A stretch of DNA of 6,340 bases. It comes from Bacteroidota bacterium (GTDB lineage: Bacteria > Bacteroidota > Ignavibacteria > UBA10030). Below the pieces are notes generated by a model, which saw only the letters and a program-made list of their open reading frames with translations, did not search any database and was not told the DNA's origin. The stretch covers positions 7,555-13,894 of the forward strand of contig DOWV01000144.1 in the NCBI GenBank assembly GCA_003519375.1. The letters run 5' to 3'. Of this stretch, positions 1 through 5,913 are shown piece by piece (the stretch's first letter is position 1; each line of letters begins with the position of its first letter). A program made the translations under genes and the position numbers.

Positions 1-1857
1 CTTGAAGAAAACACGGCCAGGACCGTCGGCTCCATAGGGGGCAACGTTGCCACCGGCGCAATCTTTACGCTCCCGGCCTTCTTCATCGCGTCGGTCTGGC
101 CGCAGTTCTTCTCGATCGAACACTATATCATCAGCACGATCATTCTGGCCGTCGCCGGCACGCTCGGCATCATGTTCGTCACGATTCTGCGCCGCGTCCT
201 CGTGGAGGACGCCGAACTCCCCTTTCCAGAATCGATCGCGGCGGCAGAGATACACAAGTCCGGACAGCAAGGCACTCAAAACTCCCGCTATCTCTTCGCA
301 GGCATGGGGCTTGGAGCGTTCTTCAATGCACTCGTCGAATTCAAGATCATCGCGCTTGGATGGCACAAAATCGTCAGTCTCACGAAAGGCACACTTCTGC
401 TTCGTGCACCTGCAATGAATCCGGCCTTTTTCGGTGTCGGCTACATTATCGGACCGAAACTGAGCGCTATCAACTTCAGCGGCGGCGTGCTCGCGTGGGG
501 TCTCCTGACTCCCCTCATCACCTACTACATCCACCGCGACAATCCTGGGGCCGTCACCGATTGGACCGCGGAGATGATGTACATCTGGAGAAACATCGTT
601 CGATACATCGCGATCGGCGGCATGCTCGTCGGCGCGTTCTATACGCTCTACCGGATGCGCTCGAGCCTGTTCAGCGGCATCAGCCGATCGTTCGCCTATC
701 TCCGGAAATCGACGCAGGGCGACGGCGAGCTCCTCCGCACCGAGCGTGACATAAGCATTCGTTACGCTCTTCCGGCAATCGGCGTTATCACAATCCTCAT
801 GGCATTCATCTTCGGATATTTCACAGGAGACGCATTGCCCGCATCCGTTGCCGCAATTGTGATGCTTTTCTTCGGTTTCGTCTTCGCAGCGGTCTCCGGG
901 TATCTCGTGGGCATCATCGGCGTGAGCAATAATCCGACAAGCGGATTGACCGTTTCCGTCCTGATTGTCGTTGCGTTCCTGATGGTCGGCATGGGAATGC
1001 AGGGAGAAGCCGCAATCGCCGCTGTGCTCGGCGTTGCTGCATTCACCTGCACAAGCGTCTCTGTCGCCGGTGAGATGATGCAGGATCTCAAGGCAGGACA
1101 TATTCTCGGCTGTACGCCGTGGAAAATGCAGCTTGGCGATATCTTCAGCGTTACTGCCGCGGCTAGCGTGATGTTTTTCATTCTTACGCTCCTCCACCTG
1201 GGCGACGTCAAACGAGTCGTCGGCGCAGAACTCGACAACCTCGAAAGCCAGCAAGTCACCTCCGTCGTTTACAAAGGAACGAATGCAGAACTGTCCGGGA
1301 AATCGTATTCGGTTGCTGAAATTCGTGCGATGGAACCCGAGCAACAGAACGACATTCTCGGCACGCAAGCCGGGTTCGGAAGTGAGAAACTCGCGGCGCC
1401 GCAGGCAAGCCTGATGGCCGTCGTGGCCCGCGGCATCGTTGAGGCAAAGACGGAGCTGATCCTCATCATCGTCGGAATGTTCATGGGAATCGCCTTGATC
1501 ATGATGCAGATCAAAAGCCCGATGCTCATCAGCGTCGGCATGTACCTCCCCATCGATACGACGTTCGCGATCTTCGTGGGCGGGTTGATGAAAGGACTCC
1601 TCGACAGAATCGCGGCCAAACGAAAGATAGAGGGAAAAGCGAAGGAGTCGATTGATAATATCGGCGTCCTGCTCGCCTCCGGGCTCATCGCCGGAGAAGC
1701 GCTGCTGGGCCTTCTTTTTGCCGGTCTGGCATTCGCAGAAATTAAGATATTCCATATCTTCGAGTCGCCCTGGTATCTTGCCAGTCTCATCTGTATCGGT
1801 CTGCTGGGTCTCTTCCTCGTCCACACTCCGCTCAGCGCGGCGAGGAAAACCTCCTGA
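1..1857 (+). CDS. OPT family oligopeptide transporter (5' partial)
   Basis: Integral inner-membrane transporter of the OPT family, whose members carry oligopeptides or peptide-like metal chelates, usually with protons. The open frame runs from base 1, so the true start lies upstream. The 618 visible residues begin with the family-typical N-terminal stretch LEENTARTVGSIGGN, so perhaps 60-80 residues are missing. Seen in order (numbering from the window edge): LPFPESIAAAEI at 73-84, the counterpart of the conserved LPYP-type segment; NNPTSGLTV at 310-318; MMQDLKAGHILGCTPWKMQ at 359-377, typical of the bacterial branch; a hydrophilic loop at about 400-480 ending in LAAPQASLMA; and SVGMYLPIDTTFAIFVGGL at 511-529. 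About a dozen hydrophobic segments are visible, the last near 590-607, and the protein ends in a short basic tail. The gene is intact to its TGA stop. The family call is firm; the substrate cannot be read from sequence. A strong stem-loop lies 28 bases after the stop. Confidence 0.93.
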   Translation, partial: LEENTARTVGSIGGNVATGAIFTLPAFFIASVWPQFFSIEHYIISTIILAVAGTLGIMFVTILRRVLVEDAELPFPESIAAAEIHKSGQQGTQNSRYLFAGMGLGAFFNALVEFKIIALGWHKIVSLTKGTLLLRAPAMNPAFFGVGYIIGPKLSAINFSGGVLAWGLLTPLITYYIHRDNPGAVTDWTAEMMYIWRNIVRYIAIGGMLVGAFYTLYRMRSSLFSGISRSFAYLRKSTQGDGELLRTERDISIRYALPAIGVITILMAFIFGYFTGDALPASVAAIVMLFFGFVFAAVSGYLVGIIGVSNNPTSGLTVSVLIVVAFLMVGMGMQGEAAIAAVLGVAAFTCTSVSVAGEMMQDLKAGHILGCTPWKMQLGDIFSVTAAASVMFFILTLLHLGDVKRVVGAELDNLESQQVTSVVYKGTNAELSGKSYSVAEIRAMEPEQQNDILGTQAGFGSEKLAAPQASLMAVVARGIVEAKTELILIIVGMFMGIALIMMQIKSPMLISVGMYLPIDTTFAIFVGGLMKGLLDRIAAKRKIEGKAKESIDNIGVLLASGLIAGEALLGLLFAGLAFAEIKIFHIFESPWYLASLICIGLLGLFLVHTPLSAARKTS

Positions 1858-1885
1858 ACGGCGTACTGTCTCTTGAGCACTCCCC

Positions 1886-1917
1886 GGTGGAGGCATACAA
1901 TCAGGTATGCTTCCACC
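1886..1917 (+). other. Strong stem-loop downstream of the transporter gene
   Basis: Arms GGTGGAGGCATAC (1886-1898) and GTATGCTTCCACC (1905-1917) pair over 13 positions with a single G-U wobble and a six-base AATCAG loop. It begins 28 bases after the transporter stop. No run of T follows, so it is not a standard intrinsic terminator. It could protect the mRNA 3' end, aid termination, or be one copy of a dispersed palindromic repeat. The pairing is directly seen; the role is inferred. Confidence 0.7.
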
Positions 1918-1932
1918 TGGCGGCCAGGGTGG
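1913..1932 (+). other. Alternative stem-loop overlapping the previous one
   Basis: CCACCTGG (1913-1920) can pair with CCAGGGTGG (1924-1932) across a three-base CGG loop, with one bulged G. Its left arm reuses the last five bases of the right arm of the 1886-1917 hairpin, so the two folds compete at their junction. The first hairpin is longer and should normally win. Confidence 0.4.
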
Positions 1933-1963
1933 CAGGCAGACTCCGACGCTCCGATTTTCGCCG

Positions 1964-1991
1964 TTGATTTTCCTCAATTCTTTCTTACATT
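1964..1991 (+). promoter_or_regulatory. Weak sigma70-like promoter candidate for the synthetase gene
   Basis: TTGATT (1964-1969) and TACATT (1986-1991) each match four of six consensus bases and are 16 bases apart, in the most AT-rich part of the gap. TAATAT at 1991-1996 is an alternative -10 element but lacks a well-spaced -35. Initiation here would give a leader of roughly 200 bases before the synthetase. The call rests on pattern matching only. Confidence 0.25.
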
Positions 1992-2043
1992 AATATCAGT
2001 TAAGGATTCGCTACGACCTGTTCACCCTCGCAGTTCCATCAGA

Positions 2044-2057
2044 CCTGAAAATTCAGG
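2044..2057. promoter_or_regulatory. 14-base palindrome, possible operator
   Basis: CCTGAA (2044-2049) and TTCAGG (2052-2057) are perfect inverted arms around a two-base centre. The site lies about 50 bases downstream of the promoter candidate and 140 bases before the synthetase start. It matches no operator I recognise, including the fatty-acid regulators FadR and FapR. A palindrome this short can arise by chance. Confidence 0.2.
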
Positions 2058-2185
2058 GAAAAAGCGATTTCATTCTCCGAGAAACACGCCGGCCGCCGCC
2101 GCATGACGGACACCGCTGAGCCTGTTATCAATCCACTGATCATGGCCCCGGAATAGCCACCGTTTCAAATCCACCAAACGATTTT

Positions 2186-2190
2186 GGGAG
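2186..2190 (+). promoter_or_regulatory. Ribosome binding site that fixes the synthetase start
   Basis: GGGAG lies five bases before the ATG at 2196. An in-frame TTG at 2184 would place this motif inside the coding sequence and has no good site of its own, so the ATG is preferred. Confidence 0.65.
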
Positions 2191-2195
2191 AGCCG

Positions 2196-3716
2196 ATGCT
2201 ACTACATCAGCAATTCGTTCGAACTGCCAAGAAGTATGAATCAAAATTGGCAATCGCTGACAGAACTCTGAATCGCCGGGTGACTTACAAGAGGGCTCTG
2301 ATCGGCTCGCTCATTCTCTCCAGGAAGTTCTCCGGTTACGACCCGGGATTTCTCGGCATTATGCTCCCCAACTCAGCCGGATCGGTATTGTCAATACTGG
2401 CCACGCTCATGAGCGGCCGGGTTCCCGTCATGATCAACTATTCCACGGGGGCAGCCGGGAACTGTGAATTCGCTCAGAAGAAATGCGCATTCAAGACCAT
2501 TATTACATCGAGAGCACTTTGCGAGAAGATCAACTGCCGTCATGTCGAGGGAATGATTTATCTCGAAGACGTCATGAAAACGGTCGGCCTCTTAGACAAG
2601 ATCAAAGCAGCTTTCACCGCGGGCTTGCCGACGGAGCGCATATTGAAAGGTATCCATCAGGGGGATGAAAACGATACGCTTCTTATTCTCTTCACAAGCG
2701 GAAGCGAAAAGGAACCGAAGGGAGTACAGCTCACACACCGCAACATCTGCCAGAACTGGGAAAGTCTCCAGAAAGCATTTTCGTTCACATCCGAGGACAT
2801 ATTTCTCGGCAACCTCCCCTATTTCCACGTCTTCGGTCAGACCGCCAACCTCTGGGTTCCGCTCGCCGAAGGCATGACAATCGTCACCTACGCCAACCCT
2901 CTCGACTTCAAGACCATTTGTGATATCGTTCGTGAGGAGCGCGTAACACTGATGGCGGGGACGCCGACCTTCTTCTGGGGATATTTGCGCAATTCCAAAC
3001 CGGGCGATTTCGCGACATGCCGGATCATGCTGTCGGGAGCTGACAAGTGTCCCGACGCACTCCGAAAATCCTTTATGGATCAACACGGAAAAGTTTTGCT
3101 TGAAGCCTACGGAACGACAGAGACGAGTCCCGCAATCACGGTCAATACACCCGAGAACAATCGCCCCGGAAGTGTTGGAAGGCCGATTGAGGGCGTGCAG
3201 GTCAGGTTGGAGAATTATGAGACGGAGAAGACTTGTGCAGTCGGTGAGATAGGCAAAATCCTTGTCAAGGGCGACAACGTGATGAAGGGCTATTTTGACG
3301 ATTTCGAACAGACTTCACTAAGCATCCGTCACGGCTGGTACGATACTGGAGATATGGGATATGTCGATGCCGACGGGTATATCTGGCACGTCGGACGATT
3401 GAAGCGGTTTCTTAAGGTTGGCGGCGAGATGGTGTCGCTCATCAAGGTTGAAGATGTTCTCGAAAAACTCCTTCCTCCTGATGTGGAGTGCTGCGTCGTT
3501 GAAGTACCCGACGCTCTCCGAGGGGCACGGATCGTAGCAGCCATCACTCAGGCAATCGACGAAAAGGCGACCCTGAAGAAGATGTCAGAGCAGCTTCCCA
3601 ATATTGCAATGCCGAGCAAATTTGTTGTTATGCCCGAGTTGCCAAAAGCCGGGAGCGGAAAGATCGATTTCAGGACGATCACGGAGAGAGTAAGGGATAT
3701 CATCCAGGCCAAATAG
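2196..3716 (+). CDS. Aas-like AMP-dependent acyl-ACP/acyl-CoA synthetase
   Basis: Complete 506-residue enzyme of the adenylate-forming (ANL) superfamily. It should activate a carboxylic acid, probably a long-chain fatty acid, to an acyl-adenylate and pass it to a thiol such as ACP or CoA. Seen: the phosphate-binding loop TSGSEKEPKG (167-176) followed by VQLTHRNI; YFHVFGQT (209-216); the adenine-pocket motif EAYGTTE (303-309); WYDTGD with ribose-binding Asp386; the hinge region GRLKRFLKVGGEMVSL (400-415); and the C-terminal GSGK motif with catalytic Lys489. The GEMVSL hinge and the ADKCPD/LLEAYGTTETSP region closely recall the synthetase half of Aas (2-acylglycerophosphoethanolamine acyltransferase/acyl-ACP synthetase). 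The acyltransferase half of E. coli Aas is absent, and no acyltransferase gene is adjacent. No signal peptide or clear membrane span was seen. The start is the ATG with GGGAG five bases upstream. The gene ends in its own terminator and seems to be a separate unit. The superfamily is certain; Aas-type acyl-ACP specificity is likely but inferred. Confidence 0.9.
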   Translation: MLLHQQFVRTAKKYESKLAIADRTLNRRVTYKRALIGSLILSRKFSGYDPGFLGIMLPNSAGSVLSILATLMSGRVPVMINYSTGAAGNCEFAQKKCAFKTIITSRALCEKINCRHVEGMIYLEDVMKTVGLLDKIKAAFTAGLPTERILKGIHQGDENDTLLILFTSGSEKEPKGVQLTHRNICQNWESLQKAFSFTSEDIFLGNLPYFHVFGQTANLWVPLAEGMTIVTYANPLDFKTICDIVREERVTLMAGTPTFFWGYLRNSKPGDFATCRIMLSGADKCPDALRKSFMDQHGKVLLEAYGTTETSPAITVNTPENNRPGSVGRPIEGVQVRLENYETEKTCAVGEIGKILVKGDNVMKGYFDDFEQTSLSIRHGWYDTGDMGYVDADGYIWHVGRLKRFLKVGGEMVSLIKVEDVLEKLLPPDVECCVVEVPDALRGARIVAAITQAIDEKATLKKMSEQLPNIAMPSKFVVMPELPKAGSGKIDFRTITERVRDIIQAK

Positions 3717-3731
3717 CCAGGGAATTGCACA

Positions 3732-3746
3732 CCCCGCGTAGCGGGG
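3732..3746 (+). repeat. Short GC-rich hairpin CCCCGC-GTA-GCGGGG
   Basis: A perfect six-base stem with a three-base loop lies 15 bases after the synthetase stop. No T-run follows. CAGGCA comes immediately after the right arm, as it does after the hairpin ending at 1932, so both may belong to one family of intergenic palindromes. Confidence 0.5.
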
Positions 3747-3775
3747 CAGGCAAGCAGAAAACACAGATACTACCG

Positions 3776-3808
3776 AAACCCACTGATAGATGAAACAGTG
3801 GGTTTTTT
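3776..3808 (+). terminator. Rho-independent terminator of the synthetase gene
   Basis: AAACCCACTG (3776-3785) pairs perfectly with CAGTGGGTTT (3796-3805) around a ten-base loop, and the right arm runs into six T residues (3803-3808). It lies 59 bases after the synthetase stop and should separate that gene from the gatE-gatD unit. Read from the other strand the hairpin is followed by only three T, so it is mainly one-directional. Confidence 0.88.
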
Positions 3809-3901
3809 GTTAGATCACAGGGGTTCCCAATTCCCCCAAGACATCCTATCTGTGAGAATTTGAAACATCCGTGTACTCTGTGTGCAATTCCGGTTTTCTC
3901 T

Positions 3902-3931
3902 TTGGGTTTTTCCGCTAGCTTCTCGTATATT
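3902..3931 (+). promoter_or_regulatory. Promoter candidate for gatE-gatD
   Basis: TATATT (3926-3931) matches five of six bases of the -10 consensus. TTGGGT (3902-3907), 18 bases upstream, is a poor -35 match. Initiation here would give a leader of about 60 bases. If the organism were archaeal, the same AT-rich block might be read as a TATA box, although no clear BRE element precedes it. A promoter is expected somewhere between the terminator at 3808 and the gatE start. Confidence 0.35.
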
Positions 3932-3996
3932 TCCAAAAAGGGGATGTCCCTTCCGCTCCCCCGCTCATCTGTACCCTACCCACGTGATACAACCGT

Positions 3997-5913
3997 ATGA
4001 TGTTCAAACCATTCGATGAGATGACCGAGAGCGACTATGCCGCTGTCGGATTCAAGTCCGGACTCGAGATTCACCAGCAACTCCTGACATCCAAAAAGCT
4101 CTTCTGTCGCTGCCCGGCGGGCCATTACAGCGACGCATACGATGCCGAGATTCTGCGCCATATGCGCCCGACGCTCTCCGAACTGGGCGAATACGACGGA
4201 ACGGCGCTGATGGAGTTCAAGACGAAAAAGGAAATCATCTATCAGATCAACCATCACACCGTCTGTACGTACGAGATGGACGATACTCCCCCATTCGAGC
4301 TGAATGACGAAGCGCTTGATATTGCCCTGGGAATTGGGATGCTCTACAACTGCACGATGGTCGATGAGATCCACATAGCAAGAAAGCAATACCTCGACGG
4401 AAGCATCCCGACCGGCTTCCAGCGAACAACCATCGTTGGAGTCAATGGCGCCATCCCCTACAAGGACCGTTCGATTGCGATCATCCAGCTTGGTTTGGAG
4501 GAAGACGCCTGCCGTGAAGTGAGCGACGTCGGTCACCGCCGGATATACATCACGGACCGGCTCGGGATGCCTTTGATCGAGACCGTGACGGCTCCCGATA
4601 TGTTCACACCGCAGGAGGTCGCCGAGGTGGGTGAGATCCTCCGAAGGCTCGTTCGCAGCACAGGCAACGTCAGGACCGGGGCCGGCGCTGCCCGCCAGGA
4701 CGTAAACGTAAGCGTGACGGGCGGAACGCGCATCGAAATCAAGGGCGTGCCGAGAATTCCGAACATCCCCCTCCTGACGTACAACGAGGCGATGCGCCAG
4801 TGGAATCTTCTCCGCCTTCGCGATGAGCTGGCAAGCCGGGGCATAACGAAAGATACGTTCGAGTCGAAGACTGAAGAAGTCACGAAGTTCCTCCGCAAAA
4901 CCCGCTATCAGCCGCTGAAAGATGCAATTTCAGAAGGCTTTCTTGTTCATTGCGTGCTTCTGAAGGGCTATAAAGGCCTGCTTCGTTGGCAAACACAGAC
5001 TGACACCTTCTTCTCACGAGAGATTTCCGACCGCGTACGGGTGATCGCCTGCCTCACAACACTCCCCAATATCATCCACTCCGATAGTCCGAGCGAGACA
5101 CTCGCGTCGTCGGAGTGGCAAATGCTCAGGAAGAACTCAGGCGCAACGGAAGGCGACACGATCGTTCTGGTGTGGGGGAACAAGCAGGACGTCACGACCG
5201 GAGCATCGGAGATCGTGATACGCGCAAGAGAAGCAACGATGGGGATTCCTTCAGAGACGCGTCAGGCTCTTCGGGACGGGACAAACGGTTTTGAGCGCAT
5301 CCTTCCGGGTCCAGACCGGATGTATCCCGATACAGATCTCCCCCCGAAACGGATCACGAAAGAACACCTCAGCCGCATCAAGGACACTGTGCCTGCTCCG
5401 TTCTGGGAGAACCAGAAGTGGCTTTCATCGCTGGGCGTTCCGTCCGATCTTCTCGTGCCTCTGAGCTATTCTCCGCTGGCCCCTCTTTTTCAGCAAGCCG
5501 TGAGGGAGTGGAAGATTGCCGCGACACTCGCCGCCGTGGTGCTCATCCAGTATCCAAAACGCATTTCGAAGTACTTCAAGCGGCGTGTCGGGTTCTCGAA
5601 AGACACGATGAAGGAGATACTCCTAGCTTTCAAGGAAGGCAAGTTCACGAAGGAAGGTTTCCTGCCACTGATGACCAGAATTGCCGACGGAAGCGTTTTG
5701 TCACGACAGGTTCTCCCTTCTTCTTGCACACCGGCAGAACTCATGACGATTGTTGAAAGGGTGAAGGAAGAGATCGGTTCGCTGAAGTATCACAATTCTG
5801 AAAAGCGCCCCGAGGTGCTGTTAGGGAGAGTGATGGAACGCGTCCGCGGCAGAATGGATGGAAGCGTTGTCGCAGGAAGTGTCCGGAGCCTTCTTGCGAA
5901 GGAGAAACAATGA
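3997..5913 (+). CDS. gatE: Glu-tRNA(Gln) amidotransferase subunit E
   Basis: Complete 638-residue GatE, the tRNA-binding and kinase/transamidase subunit of the heterodimeric GatDE. It phosphorylates the glutamate on mischarged Glu-tRNA(Gln) and converts it to Gln-tRNA(Gln) in the cytoplasm. Seen: GLEIHQQL (22-29), the archaeal-type opening, followed by LFCRCP with Cys37 and Cys39; CTYEMDDTPP (90-99); the GatB/GatE signature DRLGMPLIET (187-196); and VRTGAGAARQDVNVSV (225-240). Residues about 285-425 form the extra insert (AspRS-like GAD domain) that GatE has and GatB lacks, and about 500-638 fit the YqeY-like helical tail. The length fits GatE (about 620-640) rather than GatB (about 475). The ATG at 3997 is used; a second ATG follows at 4000. 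The ribosome binding site is weak: only GTGAT at 3984-3988. gatD follows with an ATGA overlap, which supports the call. No damage to conserved motifs was seen. Confidence 0.95.
   Translation: MMFKPFDEMTESDYAAVGFKSGLEIHQQLLTSKKLFCRCPAGHYSDAYDAEILRHMRPTLSELGEYDGTALMEFKTKKEIIYQINHHTVCTYEMDDTPPFELNDEALDIALGIGMLYNCTMVDEIHIARKQYLDGSIPTGFQRTTIVGVNGAIPYKDRSIAIIQLGLEEDACREVSDVGHRRIYITDRLGMPLIETVTAPDMFTPQEVAEVGEILRRLVRSTGNVRTGAGAARQDVNVSVTGGTRIEIKGVPRIPNIPLLTYNEAMRQWNLLRLRDELASRGITKDTFESKTEEVTKFLRKTRYQPLKDAISEGFLVHCVLLKGYKGLLRWQTQTDTFFSREISDRVRVIACLTTLPNIIHSDSPSETLASSEWQMLRKNSGATEGDTIVLVWGNKQDVTTGASEIVIRAREATMGIPSETRQALRDGTNGFERILPGPDRMYPDTDLPPKRITKEHLSRIKDTVPAPFWENQKWLSSLGVPSDLLVPLSYSPLAPLFQQAVREWKIAATLAAVVLIQYPKRISKYFKRRVGFSKDTMKEILLAFKEGKFTKEGFLPLMTRIADGSVLSRQVLPSSCTPAELMTIVERVKEEIGSLKYHNSEKRPEVLLGRVMERVRGRMDGSVVAGSVRSLLAKEKQ
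5899..5904 (+). promoter_or_regulatory. Ribosome binding site of gatD inside the gatE end
   Basis: AAGGAG lies five bases before the gatD ATG and within the last codons of gatE. With the ATGA overlap it indicates translational coupling, which would keep the two subunits in equal amounts. Confidence 0.8.

Larger units (their letters stand above)
1858..2195. other. Intergenic region between transporter and synthetase
   Basis: This 338-base gap holds two overlapping stem-loops near the transporter end (1886-1932), an AT-rich stretch at about 1960-2000 with a weak promoter candidate, a 14-base palindrome at 2044-2057, and the ribosome binding site of the next gene. A plus-strand open frame of 77 codons (1873-2106) crosses it. 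That frame has no ribosome binding site, runs through both hairpins and resembles no family I know, so I do not call it a gene. No tRNA or other RNA gene was recognised. Confidence 0.6.
3721..3891. repeat. Nested inverted-repeat element (MITE-like)
   Basis: GGAATTGCACAC at 3721-3732 is repeated perfectly in inverted orientation at 3880-3891. An inner pair, CACAGATA at 3762-3769 and TATCTGTG at 3847-3854, lies at nearly the same distance from each end (41 and 37 bases). The terminator hairpin sits between them. The whole 171-base block is therefore roughly palindromic. It contains no open reading frame for a transposase, and no obvious target duplication flanks it. It could be a small non-autonomous element, a dispersed intergenic repeat, or a chance arrangement around a terminator. 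The repeats are directly seen; the mobile origin is inferred. Confidence 0.45.
3717..3996. other. Structured intergenic region before gatE
   Basis: This 280-base gap contains a short GC hairpin (3732-3746), an intrinsic terminator (3776-3808), outer and inner inverted repeats that bracket the terminator, and then a promoter candidate and a C-rich leader before gatE. A 78-codon minus-strand frame (3700-3936) crosses it, but it spans the terminator and the repeat arms and shows no recognisable domain, so it is not called. Confidence 0.65.

Noticed and set aside
762..1259. Minus-strand open frame of 165 codons
   Set aside because: It lies wholly opposite the transporter, is rich in Thr/Ala/Pro/Ile as expected for the antisense of a membrane-protein gene, and shows no domain.
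1269..1916. Minus-strand open frame of 215 codons
   Set aside because: Antisense to the transporter 3' end. It starts inside the stem-loop at 1886-1917 and has no recognisable family or ribosome binding site.
1873..2106. Plus-strand 77-codon frame in the first intergenic region
   Set aside because: No Shine-Dalgarno site; it passes through both hairpins, and its composition (Arg/Ser/Pro-rich) looks like translated non-coding DNA.
2103..2156. 17-codon frame in the same frame as the synthetase, possible N-terminal extension
   Set aside because: It ends in a TAG at 2154-2156 before the synthetase start and has no ribosome binding site. The synthetase is already of full domain length from 2196.
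3700..3936. Minus-strand 78-codon frame between the synthetase and gatE
   Set aside because: It crosses the intrinsic terminator and both inverted-repeat arms, and no domain is visible.
3976..4536. Minus-strand open frame of 186 codons opposite gatE
   Set aside because: Complete overlap with strongly conserved GatE coding sequence and no family resemblance.
3997..5913. Reading this gene as bacterial gatB
   Set aside because: The length of 638 residues, the GLEIHQQL opening, the long insert before the tail and the gatD neighbour all fit GatE, not GatB.
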